A stretch of DNA of 64,000 nt from Endozoicomonas sp965196975 (GCF_965196975.1 NZ_OZ239981.1:4650001-4714000); one strand, 5' to 3'. Positions 35,755-49,063 are shown, counted from the stretch's first letter. Notes: generated from the letters alone by a model not told the origin. A program made the numbers and translations.

Positions 35755-35782
35755 TTGACAAATCAAACCGGCGCGGTAAGAT
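35755..35782 (+). promoter_or_regulatory. rRNA operon promoter, middle
   Basis: TTGACA (35755-35760), a 16-base spacer and TAAGAT (35777-35782) followed by a GC-rich discriminator GCGCCTCCGC, the kind linked to stringent control of rRNA promoters. Known for rRNA promoters generally; inferred here. Confidence 0.82.
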
Positions 35783-35857
35783 GCGCCTCCGCTGACACGG
35801 CCTGAGTGGCAACGTCAGCGAGTTGGAAAGCTTCTTTCTTCCACGGAAAAAGATCGC

Positions 35858-35885
35858 TTGACAACGAAAGTCGCCACGGTAAGAT
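35858..35885 (+). promoter_or_regulatory. rRNA operon promoter, proximal
   Basis: TTGACA (35858-35863), a 16-base spacer and TAAGAT (35880-35885), again with a GC-rich discriminator (AGGCGGCC). Spacing and -10 sequence are identical to the middle promoter, so the pair acts as tandem rRNA promoters. Confidence 0.82.
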
Positions 35886-35948
35886 AGGCGGCCTTGCTGA
35901 TCGGCACTAGCTGCTGGTCAGGGTTGAGAATCTCCTGATTCCAACCAA

Positions 35949-35960
35949 GTTCTTTAACAA
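35949..35960 (+). promoter_or_regulatory. boxA antitermination site in the rRNA leader
   Basis: GTTCTTTAACAA matches the boxA consensus that recruits Nus factors to rRNA transcripts. A second copy lies in the 16S-23S spacer at 37749-37762. Confidence 0.75.
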
Positions 35961-36130
35961 GATATCAGACAATTCGTGTGGGCGCTTGTGCGATTGCATC
36001 GGTTAATCAGCTTCGGCTGAAAACATTTAAGATGCTTAATTGATCAAGCGAACATACCTGTAAATTCATGTACGTTTAATTGTGACATTGAGCCGTTGTT
36101 TTGCTTTCGGGTGAAACGACACAACGATTT

Positions 36131-37673
<1,543 letters not shown>

Positions 37674-37989
37674 AACGAAGACCGACGTCCATAAGCGTTC
37701 ACACGAATTGTTTGATAATCATGATGACTTGTTCATCGTGATTTTCTTTGTTCTTTAACAATGTGGAATCCAAATTTAAGCTGAATTGATTTAAGCAATT
37801 TAACTTCGGTTAAATCGTTTAATGAAGATTCTTGCTGAGACACTCTCAAGTTTTGATTGGAAACAATCATAGCTAATGTGTATGGCGATGGATTCAAAAC
37901 ACCCTTTTGAATTCATTTGATCGTTAAGGTAGTTATGCGATTCATAACAATCCTGGTCATCTAATTTATTAGATTGCTTTGGGTTATAT
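37674..37989 (+). other. 16S-23S spacer without tRNA genes
   Basis: 316-base spacer. I find no tRNA-Ile, tRNA-Ala or tRNA-Glu: no acceptor stem ending in CCA, and no GGTTCGAATCC-like T-arm. It holds a boxA, TGTTCTTTAACAAT at 37749-37762, and sequence next to each rRNA that can form the processing stems (for example ATGGTCAAG before 23S pairs with CTTGACCAT after it). Confidence 0.8.
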
Positions 37990-40880
<2,891 letters not shown>

Positions 40881-40998
40881 ATAACGCCAAAGCGATCTGC
40901 AGATATGCAGAGCCATACGCAAGAGTGTTTAGCAAGAAACAGCTTAATTACCGGATTCCAGAGTGAGTGGTTAGCAAACCATTGACTCAAACCAGTTA

Positions 40999-41117
40999 AG
41001 CCTGGCGACCATAGAAGGTTAGAACCACCTGATCCCATCCCGAACTCAGCAGTGAAATGACCGATCGCCGATGGTAGTGTGGGGCATCCCCATGTGAGAG
41101 TAGGTCATCGCCAGGCA
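40999..41117 (+). rRNA. rrf: 5S ribosomal RNA
   Basis: About 119 bases from AGCCTGGCGACC to GCCAGGCA, which pair as the terminal stem. The inner CCCGAACTCAGCAGTGAAA and the CCGATGGTAGTGTGGGG segments are diagnostic. It lies 118 bases after 23S, and no tRNA gene follows it. Confidence 0.97.
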
Positions 41118-41127
41118 CCAATTAGAG

Positions 41128-41158
41128 AACCCCGACAGAGCAATTTGTCGGGGTTTTT
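41128..41158 (+). terminator. Terminator of the rRNA operon
   Basis: AACCCCGACA (41128-41137) pairs with TGTCGGGGTT (41146-41155), followed by a T-run. Perfect 10-bp stem. Confidence 0.95.
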
Positions 41159-41358
41159 GCTGTGGGTGATAAAAAATTTATAGAAACGTACATTCTAATG
41201 TCACGACACGCTTTTTCATTTAAAGCTCTAGGTATAAATGCCTGCAGACTTAACTGATTGTACTGTCAATAATCTTCCTTCTTCATAACAGAAAAGTACT
41301 GGGATACGGCTTGATAATAATGTCGTTGAAAATGGACTGATCAAGCTTCTTCAAGACC

Positions 41359-42804
41359 ATGCATTACAAACCTGTCTTATACGTCATTGGTTTACTACTG
41401 ATGACGCTTGCGGCGCTGATGTGTATACCGCTGATCACTAATATCATCTTTAATACTCCAGCTCACCACATGGCATTCACGCTATCGCCACTGATTACCT
41501 TTGGTTTTGGTGGTTTCCTTTGGTGGTCATGTAAGTCTGAATTTTTTGGGTTAAGGTCCAGGGAAATCTTTCTTTTGACCAATCTGAGCTGGGTACTGGT
41601 ATGTGTGTTTGGTGCGCTGCCTTTCATCTTTGAAACAGAAATCAGCTTCACTGATGCATTCTTTGAAACCATGTCTGGAATTACAACGACGGGATCTACG
41701 GTACTTGTCGGTCTGGATAATATGAATCCAGGTATTCTGATGTGGCGCTCTGTCCTTCAGTGGCTTGGCGGTATTGGCTTTATCGTAATGGCTGTGGCGG
41801 TTCTACCTTTTCTTAAGGTGGGTGGAATGCGGCTGTTTCAGAGCGAGTCATCAGACTGGTCGGAAAAAGTAATGCCCCGGTCAGGTGTGATCGCGAAGCG
41901 CATAGTTCAAATCTATCTGGGGTTAAGTGCTTTATGTGCTTTGGCCTACTACATGGGAGGGATGACGGCTTTTGAAGCCATCAACCACTCAATGGCAACG
42001 CTCTCAACCGGTGGTTTCTCCACTTCCGATGCATCAATGGCGCATTTTGAGAATCCTGCCATTCACTGGACAGGAACCATCTTTATGTTGGTGGGCAGTC
42101 TTCCTTTTGTCCTGTTGGTAAGATTCCTGTCGGGTAATGCTGAGCCATTATGGAGAGACTGTCAGGTAAGAGGCTTTCTTAAACTGATCGGCATTGTCTG
42201 GGCCTCAATGACGGTCTGGCTTGTGATGAATTCTGAGTACGGTATTTTTGATGCGTTGACTCTGGTTGCGTTTAATACGACATCTGTCATCAGTACGACA
42301 GGCTTTGCTCTGACAGATTACTCCCTGTGGGGAGGCTTTGCTGGAGCTTCTTTTTTCTTCCTGAGTTTTATTGGCGGTTGTTCTGGCTCTACCAGTGGAG
42401 GTGTAAAAATATTTCGCTTTCAGCTGGGTCTGAGATTACTGAATGTGCAGCTGAAGCTGTTGAGTCATCCCCGAGCCTGTTTCAGCATGCAGTACAATGG
42501 TCAGCCAATCACCTCTGATATTATTCGCTCCTTTGTTGGGTTTACGTTCTTCTTTTTGATGCTGACCGGCATCATGACACTTCTGCTCAGTTTGATGGGG
42601 CTGGACTTTATTACCAGTTTGACCGGGGCGGTTACGGCCATAGCCAATGTTGGGCCAGGGCTTGGAGACATTATTGGCCCTGCGGGTAACTTTGCTCCAC
42701 TGCCTGATATGGCCAAGTGGGTGCTGGCAGCTGGTATGCTGATGGGACGATTGGAGGTTATTACCGTTCTGGTGATGTTTACTTCGGCTTATTGGCGGCG
42801 CTGA
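41359..42804 (+). CDS. Second Trk-type potassium transporter, TrkH family
   Basis: Membrane protein of 481 residues built like TrkH, with four pore loops: SGITTTGSTVL, STGGFSTSD, STTGFALTD and NVGPGLGD. It clearly differs from the TrkH at 14590-16041 in sequence, so it is a diverged paralogue, not a recent duplicate. No trkA lies next to it; it would have to use the TrkA encoded at 16289-17662 or one outside the window. It stands alone between the rRNA operon terminator and the Yjf cluster. Some Gammaproteobacteria have two membrane subunits (TrkG/TrkH) sharing one TrkA, which is the likely arrangement here. Confidence 0.9.
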   Translation: MHYKPVLYVIGLLLMTLAALMCIPLITNIIFNTPAHHMAFTLSPLITFGFGGFLWWSCKSEFFGLRSREIFLLTNLSWVLVCVFGALPFIFETEISFTDAFFETMSGITTTGSTVLVGLDNMNPGILMWRSVLQWLGGIGFIVMAVAVLPFLKVGGMRLFQSESSDWSEKVMPRSGVIAKRIVQIYLGLSALCALAYYMGGMTAFEAINHSMATLSTGGFSTSDASMAHFENPAIHWTGTIFMLVGSLPFVLLVRFLSGNAEPLWRDCQVRGFLKLIGIVWASMTVWLVMNSEYGIFDALTLVAFNTTSVISTTGFALTDYSLWGGFAGASFFFLSFIGGCSGSTSGGVKIFRFQLGLRLLNVQLKLLSHPRACFSMQYNGQPITSDIIRSFVGFTFFFLMLTGIMTLLLSLMGLDFITSLTGAVTAIANVGPGLGDIIGPAGNFAPLPDMAKWVLAAGMLMGRLEVITVLVMFTSAYWRR

Positions 42805-42876
42805 TACGCCTTCTTTTCATAATAACAATAAAAAGTTTACACAGAAGACAGTTGAAAAAAACAATACGACCATTAT

Positions 42877-42904
42877 ATTACATGTAACAATTGTTACATG
42901 TAAT
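42877..42904. promoter_or_regulatory. 28-bp perfect palindrome upstream of the Yjf cluster
   Basis: Half-site ATTACATGTAACAA (42877-42890) is followed directly by its exact reverse complement (42891-42904). It lies 53 bases before the first gene of the PspA/Yjf cluster. Each half also contains the small palindrome TTACATGTAA, so the site offers two nested symmetric boxes, as expected for a tetramer or two dimers of a repressor. Regulator identity is inferred; the first protein of the cluster is a candidate. Confidence 0.75.
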
Positions 42905-42957
42905 GAATGCTTTAACAGGTTATAGGTCGAGCATTCACTGATATAGAGAGTTCATTC

Positions 42958-43584
42958 ATGGCCTTGCGGAAAAACGCTGCACATTATCAGCGGCAGTTTC
43001 GCTCCAGGATGAGAGAACAGGGGCTGGTAAAAAAAGAAATCTGGATTTTGCCAGAGAATGCCAGCCAGCTGCGGGACATTGAGCAGCAGCTGCGGCAAAT
43101 CGATTCCTATCAACCATCAGGAAATATCATCATGACACAATCACACAGTGTTTGGACGATTCAAAGCTTATACGAAGCGTTGACTAAGGACACTCTGAGC
43201 ACCAGTGGTAACGCGGTGCTAAATCTTGTGGATGGAACTGAGCCCTGTCTGGAAATCAGTATGGTTGAGTTTGGTGATCTGCCCATCTATCTCACGGTTT
43301 CCGGTGAGCAGATTATTGCCGATGCTGTACTCTGGCCTTTATCAATGGTCAGAAACCCAGTGACGTTGAACGATGAGGTGTTGCGTACTCATAAACTATT
43401 TCCACTGTCGACGATTAGTCTGGATCGATTCCCTGATGGAAATGAGTACTACACCATTTTTGGAGCACTGAGTTCATCGTCGTCACTGCAGAATATCGTG
43501 CAGGAAATTGAAACACTGGCAGCCAATGCCATTAAAGCCACAGAAGCGTATGGGAACCACCTGACTTCTGAGTCTGTGGCATAA
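42958..43584 (+). CDS. DUF2170 (YjfI-like) protein with DNA-binding-like N-terminus
   Basis: 208 residues in two parts. The C-terminal part (about 60-200) matches DUF2170/YjfI, including VWTIQSLYEALTKDTL, ISMVEFGDLPIYLTVSGEQI and HKLFPLSTISL. The N-terminal 50 residues (HYQRQFRSRMREQGLVKKEIWILPENA) are not in E. coli YjfI, which is about 130 residues long. They resemble the short ribbon-helix-helix segments of MazE-like/DUF3018 antitoxins, in which a basic helix is followed by a GLV..EIWIP strand. With the 28-bp palindrome 53 bases upstream this suggests an autoregulator. It is the first gene of the cluster and precedes the PspA homologue by 42 bases. DNA binding is inferred. Confidence 0.72.
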   Translation: MALRKNAAHYQRQFRSRMREQGLVKKEIWILPENASQLRDIEQQLRQIDSYQPSGNIIMTQSHSVWTIQSLYEALTKDTLSTSGNAVLNLVDGTEPCLEISMVEFGDLPIYLTVSGEQIIADAVLWPLSMVRNPVTLNDEVLRTHKLFPLSTISLDRFPDGNEYYTIFGALSSSSSLQNIVQEIETLAANAIKATEAYGNHLTSESVA

Positions 43585-43626
43585 GTACTAAGACAGATTA
43601 TTAAAAATTCGAAACAGGTAAATACC

Positions 43627-44316
43627 ATGAGCATCTGGAGTAAAGTAATGACTGCCCTTAAAGGGGCAACTAATGAAGTTGGTGAGGCGATTGCTGACAG
43701 TAATGCCTTACGCATTCTCGATCAGGAAATTCGGGAAGCCAGCGATCAGCTTCAGCAGTCGAAAACTCAGTTGGCTGGTATCATGGCAAAGCAAAAGCTC
43801 TCTTCGCAAAAGTGTGTAGAGCTGAAAGAAAAAGTGGCTGAGTATGAAGGCTATGCAATGAAAGCTCTGGATCAGGGAGATGAGTCGCTGGCAACGGAGG
43901 TTGCAAGCAAAATTGCAGAGTATGAAGCACAGCTTAACTCTGAGCAGGAAATGGAAAAGAGCTTTGCGGGCAGTATTGTCAGTTTGAAAAAGGCAATTAC
44001 GGATGCAGAAGCCAATCTTCGTCGCCTCAAACAGCAGGTTGATACTGTAAAAGCGACAGAGTCTGTGCAAAAGGCACAGGCAGCCTGTGCCGCCAAACAC
44101 AGTGGTGTTAACTCTAAAATGGCGACTGCGACTGATTCGCTTGAAAGGATTAAGCAGCGTCAGGCAGAGAGAGCTGCTCAAATGGAGGCCGCCAGTGAGC
44201 TTTCTGGTGATACCGCAGAGAATGATCTACAGGCTAAGCTCAAAGCTGCGGGCATTACCAAAGGGGATGCTGACGCCTCTAGTGTGTTAGAACGGCTGAA
44301 AGCAAAACAGAAGTGA
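43627..44316 (+). CDS. PspA/IM30 family protein (YjfJ-like)
   Basis: 229-residue, almost entirely helical coiled-coil protein of the PspA/IM30 (ESCRT-III-like) superfamily, which binds and remodels stressed inner membranes. Typical parts are an amphipathic start (MSIWSKVMTALKGATNEVGEAI), EIREASDQLQQSKTQLAGIMAKQK and repeated Glu/Lys/Ala-rich helices. The ending (DASSVLERLKAKQ) fits the YjfJ branch, not the phage-shock PspA of the pspABC operon. It is next to the DUF2170 gene, and yjfK, yjfL, yjfM and yjfC homologues follow further on. Confidence 0.88.
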   Translation: MSIWSKVMTALKGATNEVGEAIADSNALRILDQEIREASDQLQQSKTQLAGIMAKQKLSSQKCVELKEKVAEYEGYAMKALDQGDESLATEVASKIAEYEAQLNSEQEMEKSFAGSIVSLKKAITDAEANLRRLKQQVDTVKATESVQKAQAACAAKHSGVNSKMATATDSLERIKQRQAERAAQMEAASELSGDTAENDLQAKLKAAGITKGDADASSVLERLKAKQK

Positions 44317-44471
44317 TGTGTTGAAAACTATCCGGACCTTATTAGCGTACAGAGCAGTTGAACAACAACAGTTTTAGAAAAGAAATATCACATAAAGATA
44401 TTCTGGCACTGAGCGGTTGAGTAAAATTCAACGATGCCTTTATAAGGTTAAAGCGCAAGGATGGTTTTAGA

Positions 44472-45467
44472 ATGAATCGTAAAACAATAAAAGCCTGCCT
44501 GATCGGGTGGGCTACTTCTCCATTAGTTGCAAGTGCTCAACTCGCAGAAAACTCTGGCTTTAGTGGTGAGTTGACAGTATTAGGTGGGATTACTTCAACA
44601 AACTCCAATCTTTCTACAAATGGTCAGGAGAATAGGCAGGGCCTTTTGAACACCAGAGGAAGTCGGGAAAACACTGGCGTTTTTGGGGCTCTTGGTAATA
44701 TTGCCTACACCTTCGGCGAAGATAATGATCGGCAGTTCTTTGCAGGAACCTCCAGAGAGGATATTGCTGTTGGTAATGTGGCTCTGGAAGTTGGCTATAA
44801 ACAGATGCTTACCTCTGGCACCAAGCTGACCATTTCTTATCTGCCAACACTGTTGAGTGAAGACGTTTGGTCGGATCCTTTTTTAATGAACTCGGCGCGA
44901 ACAGAAACAGAAAGATCTGGGAATGCCCTCCGACTGAAATTTGACAGTATTGGCAACTCTCCGGTTTCTGTTGATGTCGCTTATGCCTGGTCTGAAATTG
45001 ACGACGAGCGAAGTGGCTCTGGATCAGGGTTAACCACAGAAGAACAAAATCAGTTAAGACGCAGCAGTGACTCGGTATACACAAAAGTAAGCTACCGACA
45101 CTTCCTGGAGCCGGGAAGAGGTTTTAGTCCAGCCTTTATCTATCGAAACAGTGAGGCCGATGGCAGTGCAATGGCCCATTATTCGGCTGGAGGAGAACTG
45201 TCGTATTTTAGCTTTCAGGAGTAGGGAAAATATGTGTTAACCGGCAGCTACGAACATCGTGGCTACGATCAGGAGCATCCTGTATTTGGGAGTACTCGCT
45301 CGGATAATGTATTTGGTGTGTTCTTAGCCTATGAATATATGAATTTTTTGGGCATTCGTCCGCTCTCGCTGGTTTCTCTTGCTGGATACAATGTGGTTAA
45401 TTCAAATGTCAGTTTTTATGACGAGAGCCAGTATCTATTAACGGTTGGCGCAAGCTACCAGTTTTGA
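44472..45467 (+). pseudogene. DUF2860-type outer-membrane protein with in-frame amber codon
   Basis: Signal peptide (1-22, ending LVASA) and the DUF2860 pattern of Vibrio-type outer-membrane barrels: GFSGELTVLGGI, GNIAYTFGED, FFAGTSREDIAVGNVALEVGYK. The frame runs 250 codons to TAG at 45222-45224 and continues in the same frame for another 80 codons (GKYVLTGSYEHRGYDQE to DESQYLLTVGASYQF) without further stops. The tail has the expected last strands and terminal Phe of a barrel. A single nonsense mutation is the simplest reading; suppression or a sequencing error are alternatives. It separates the yjfJ and yjfK homologues. Confidence 0.8.
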
Positions 45468-45485
45468 GCGGAGAATGTTGTTCCT

Positions 45486-46118
45486 TTAAGTTGGTGGTGA
45501 TGTAAAAGCAGTTCCAATACCCAGCAGAATAAAAGCTGACCCAGCCATCCATTTGCCCCACTGTATGCGCTGCTTACAGTGGTGTAATTGCTTGCCAACG
45601 CTACCAGCAAACAGCCCAACAGCTGCATCAATTGGAAATGCAACGGCTACAAACATCAGGCCAAGCAGTAACATATCAATTTGGGCAGAGGGACTCGATG
45701 GATCAATAAACTGTGGAAAAAATGCCAGAAAGAAAAGAATGACTTTTGGATTTAGTACATCAGTAACAACACCCTGATAAAAAATCTTTTTCAGGGCTGC
45801 TTTAGAAATGCACTGTTCATTACTGTTCTCTCCTTTTGAAAAAAAGAGCGTTCGGATTCCCAGGTAACAAAGATAAGTTGCCCCTGCATATTTAATAAAT
45901 GAAAACCCCATCGTTGATGATGCGATCAGGGCAGACAGCCCGAGAGATGCGATGATAGTATGGATGAGCACTCCGGTATGAACACCCAGTGCGGAAATTA
46001 ATCCTGCCATGGCTCCCTGGGAAATCCCACGGGTGGTGATATAAAGTAAATCCGGTCCTGGAGCCAAGGCAAGGATCAGGGTCGCTATCAGAAATAACGC
46101 CAGTGATGACTCAGACAT
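45486..46118 (-). CDS. LysE/RhtB family exporter
   Basis: 210-residue inner-membrane protein with about six hydrophobic segments. The N-terminal motif IATLILALAPGPDLLYITTRGISQGAMAGL is diagnostic for the LysE/RhtB amino acid exporters. DVLNPKVILFFLAFFPQFI in the middle is the second family signature. Substrate cannot be read from sequence; homoserine, threonine or related compounds are usual. It is the only minus-strand gene within the Yjf cluster and is divergent from the yjfK homologue, so it was probably inserted later. Confidence 0.92.
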   Translation of the reverse strand: MSESSLALFLIATLILALAPGPDLLYITTRGISQGAMAGLISALGVHTGVLIHTIIASLGLSALIASSTMGFSFIKYAGATYLCYLGIRTLFFSKGENSNEQCISKAALKKIFYQGVVTDVLNPKVILFFLAFFPQFIDPSSPSAQIDMLLLGLMFVAVAFPIDAAVGLFAGSVGKQLHHCKQRIQWGKWMAGSAFILLGIGTAFTSPPT

Positions 46119-46213
46119 AACGTGTTCTCTTTTCTATTCGTTGCCATCTGTCAGGGGTTAAAGAGTATAGTCCCGATTTATCTATCAAGCGTTTTAAATG
46201 GTGGTTTGTTTTT

Positions 46214-46864
46214 ATGATCTTTGATTGGTTTAAAAGTAAGAAAGAAGACAGTGTCTCTTTACCATCGCCACTTAACTTGCGTTTGGGAAGTGCTGTTGAG
46301 TTGGATTTATTGCCGCTCCAGATGATGCGTGAACAGCTGAGGTTCACCTTGCCAGAAGGGGTTCAGACGATTGAGGCTGCTGGCTTTATTGATCTGGGGG
46401 CAGGGAATTCACTTTGTCGCTTCTACACATCTGATGATGGGTTTATTCAGATCTCTACAAGTGGTGGTTATGAAACACAGAATATTGATGACATAAAATT
46501 CTTTGTTTTTACTCAAACTCATAATATTGCCAGTCAAAGCGGTGCGAGTCTTTGGGTCAGTGACTCTGGCTTGATTGGCGATAAGCGTTTTCAGCTAGAT
46601 GAAACCAGTTACAACCGGGTCTGGGATGAGGCTGTTCCTGAACGGATTGAACCCGTCAATTTCTCCGAAACGGTTCACAGTCGTGATGAGTCGGTGGTGA
46701 CCTATGAAGTAGACCACCTGGCTATGCTCTATCAGCGTCAAATTAGTAACAGTGATCGTTATGAATATCTTCTGGCTTCTTTAGAGTTCAGTAATGAAGA
46801 TGAAGCTACAGCTGTCGTCAGTTTGGGCTTTGATCTTGATATTTCATCCATGAATATCACGTAA
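46214..46864 (+). CDS. DUF2491 (YjfK-like) protein
   Basis: 216-residue, probably cytoplasmic protein matching YjfK (DUF2491) in length and in its position in the cluster. Recognisable are the opening FDWFKSKKEDS and LNLRLGSAVELDLLP, and the middle YTSDDGFIQISTSGG. It is acidic. Function unknown; YjfK-like proteins accompany PspA-type proteins and the membrane protein YjfL. The start ATG (46214) lies 95 bases from the divergent LysE-type gene, so a promoter should be between them. Confidence 0.78.
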   Translation: MIFDWFKSKKEDSVSLPSPLNLRLGSAVELDLLPLQMMREQLRFTLPEGVQTIEAAGFIDLGAGNSLCRFYTSDDGFIQISTSGGYETQNIDDIKFFVFTQTHNIASQSGASLWVSDSGLIGDKRFQLDETSYNRVWDEAVPERIEPVNFSETVHSRDESVVTYEVDHLAMLYQRQISNSDRYEYLLASLEFSNEDEATAVVSLGFDLDISSMNIT

Positions 46865-46934
46865 GGCAATGAATCTCTGGTTTAGCAAGGGTATCCTTGT
46901 CAGTCAGTTCCGATAATGTTCAGGATGTAACAAT

Positions 46935-47345
46935 ATGATTGCCATTACCGACTATCTGGCCGGAGTTCCCCTTTTCCTTGCCTACTTTGCCGTTGCGCTG
47001 GCCTTAACGGGGATTTATGTCCTGGTTTACACCTGGTGTACTCCTCATGAAGAGATGAAGTTGATCAAGGCGAATGTTCCGGCTGCAGCGATTGCGTTTG
47101 CTGGGAGCTTGATAGGCTTTGTGCTGCCGCTGGCCAGTGTGATTGAAAACTCGATTGATCTGGTGGATATGGCGCTGTGGGGCGGTGTAGCATTGATTGT
47201 TCAGCTGGCAACATTTTTTGGTTTAAGGCTGTTTATCCCACAGATCTCAGAGCATATTGCAGACAATGAGCTTGCTTCAGGTATCTGGCTCGGAGGAGTA
47301 TCCATCGCGGCTGGTTTATTGAACGCTGCCTGTTTGACCTATTAG
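46935..47345 (+). CDS. DUF350 membrane protein (YjfL-like)
   Basis: 136-residue inner-membrane protein with four hydrophobic segments (about residues 13-33, 51-71, 82-100, 114-134), the DUF350 pattern. Segments such as AAAIAFAGSLIGFVLPLASVIENS and LVDMALWGGVALIVQL are typical. It lies between the yjfK and yjfM homologues, 70 and 19 bases away. Role unknown; association with a PspA-type protein and an ATP-grasp ligase suggests a membrane-stress system. Confidence 0.86.
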   Translation: MIAITDYLAGVPLFLAYFAVALALTGIYVLVYTWCTPHEEMKLIKANVPAAAIAFAGSLIGFVLPLASVIENSIDLVDMALWGGVALIVQLATFFGLRLFIPQISEHIADNELASGIWLGGVSIAAGLLNAACLTY

Positions 47346-47364
47346 TGCCGGAGTTCAGGGAATA

Positions 47365-47886
47365 ATGAAGCGTTCAAAGAAGTTACAGCTTGCCATTATG
47401 GGCACTGCTCCATTTGTGCTCAGTGGTTGCGGAGACTCATCCAGAGAAGCATTGGTATACAAAGACGTAGCCAGTTGCATCAATGATGGAGTGATCTCAG
47501 ATTCGGTTTGCCGGTACGAATACAACAAGGCCTGGCAGAACCATTTAATGATGGCTCCCAAGTATCAGGTAGCCTCAGACTGCCAGCAGGATTTTGGCAC
47601 TACATGCCAGCAACTGGCTTCTGGGGAATATATTCCCACCATGGAAGGCTTTATGCTTGCCGCAGAGCCTGGGTCGAACAGAAGTTCTTTTACCGTCATC
47701 CCTCTTTATCTTGGTAGTGGAGGTTATTTCCGGACGGGTAACTACGACAAGATTGGCAGCAGCTATAAGCAAGGAAAGGTCGTCGTTGATAAAAGAGCAA
47801 CGGCAAAGCCTTCCTTAAAAAGTACCACCATGAAGCGCGGCGGCTTTGGTAGTCGTTCTGCTGCGCGAGGAAGCTGGGGTGGATAA
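47365..47886 (+). CDS. DUF1190 lipoprotein (YjfM-like)
   Basis: 173 residues. The N-terminus has a signal sequence with a plausible lipobox LSGC (Cys22), so it is probably a lipoprotein. Two later Cys pairs (VASCINDGVISDSVC and ASDCQQDFGTTC) fit DUF1190. The C-terminal tail is rich in Gly, Ser and Arg (TMKRGGFGSRSAARGSWGG). The stop codon overlaps the next start by one base (TAATG), coupling it to the ATP-grasp gene. Function unknown. Confidence 0.85.
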   Translation: MKRSKKLQLAIMGTAPFVLSGCGDSSREALVYKDVASCINDGVISDSVCRYEYNKAWQNHLMMAPKYQVASDCQQDFGTTCQQLASGEYIPTMEGFMLAAEPGSNRSSFTVIPLYLGSGGYFRTGNYDKIGSSYKQGKVVVDKRATAKPSLKSTTMKRGGFGSRSAARGSWGG

Positions 47887-49058
47887 TGCTGCGTATCACC
47901 TCTGCTCCAAGAAAAGATTGGACAACATTGGCGGAATCTCTTGGGTTCAAATTCCACACCATTATTGGAGAAGCCTATTGGGATGAATCTGCGTATTATC
48001 AGTTCACCATGAGGCAGGTTGAACAAGATATTGAAGATCCCACTGCTGAGATCCACCAGATGTGTCTACACTTGGTGGATAAGGCGGTAAACTCAGAGCG
48101 GATGATGGAGCGTCTGCAAATTCCTGAGCCTTTCTGGAACTTCATACGTGAGTCCTGGCTGAGAAAAGATTCTCACCTGTATGGAAGAATGGACTTCTCC
48201 TACGATGGTAAGTCCCCTGCCAAGTTTTATGAATATAACGCTGATACACCCACGTCATTGTATGAGTCTGCTTTTTTTCAGTGGCTCTGGCTGGAGCAAA
48301 TGGTTGAAGAAAAGAAGCTTCCTCCAGAGATAGACCAGTTCAATATCATTCAGGAAATGCTGATTGAAGCACTGGTTCTCCTGAAAAAGCAGAAAATGGC
48401 TGGTGAGCCACTGTATTTCTCTTGCAGTAAAGATTCTGAAGAAGACTATGGGACGGTTGAATACTTCCGGGACTGTGCTGTTCAGGCTGGGCTTAGTACC
48501 CGATTTATTTATACTGAGGACATCGGCATCAGTCCGGTGGGGCAGTTCACGGATCTGGAAGACAGAACCATTCCTGGGATGTTTAAGCTCTATCCATGGG
48601 AGTTCATGTTTGAAGAAGAGTTCGGTACGTACCTTTCAGGAAGCGATACATTATTTTTCGAACCAGCATGGAAAGCCATTCTTTCCAATAAAGCTATCCT
48701 TCCTCTACTCTGGCAGGAGTTTAAGGGGCATCCGAACCTTCTCCCTAGCTATTTTGAAAATGATAAGCTGGGGGATGACTTGGGAAATCACTACGTCAGG
48801 AAGCCTTTTTTTTCCAGAGAAGGTGCAAACATCTCCGTTATGGAAAATGGAAAGGCGATGGTGACAGTTGATGGACCTTATGTAGATAGCGGATATGTTT
48901 TGCAGAAATATGAACCACTGCCTGTGTTTGCCGACAACCACACACTGATTGGTAGTTGGGTTATTGCTGACCGGCCAGCCGGAATCGGATTAAGGGAGGA
49001 CTGCTCGATGATAACCAAGGACAGCTCACGGTTTGTGCCACATGTGATCAGAGAGTGA
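47886..49058 (+). CDS. Glutathionylspermidine synthase-like ATP-grasp protein (YjfC-like)
   Basis: 390-residue protein similar to YjfC and the synthetase half of glutathionylspermidine synthase. Visible parts are GEAYWDESAYYQFT, FYEYNADTPTSLYESAFFQWLW, LYPWEFMFEE, the ATP-binding HYVRKPFFSREGANISV and SWVIADRPAGIGLRED. The family ligates a peptide carboxylate to an amine with ATP, so the substrate could be a protein tail, for example the neighbouring lipoprotein; that is inference. It overlaps the DUF1190 gene by one base and ends at a strong terminator, closing the cluster. Confidence 0.9.
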   Translation: MLRITSAPRKDWTTLAESLGFKFHTIIGEAYWDESAYYQFTMRQVEQDIEDPTAEIHQMCLHLVDKAVNSERMMERLQIPEPFWNFIRESWLRKDSHLYGRMDFSYDGKSPAKFYEYNADTPTSLYESAFFQWLWLEQMVEEKKLPPEIDQFNIIQEMLIEALVLLKKQKMAGEPLYFSCSKDSEEDYGTVEYFRDCAVQAGLSTRFIYTEDIGISPVGQFTDLEDRTIPGMFKLYPWEFMFEEEFGTYLSGSDTLFFEPAWKAILSNKAILPLLWQEFKGHPNLLPSYFENDKLGDDLGNHYVRKPFFSREGANISVMENGKAMVTVDGPYVDSGYVLQKYEPLPVFADNHTLIGSWVIADRPAGIGLREDCSMITKDSSRFVPHVIRE

Positions 49059-49063
49059 AGAAT

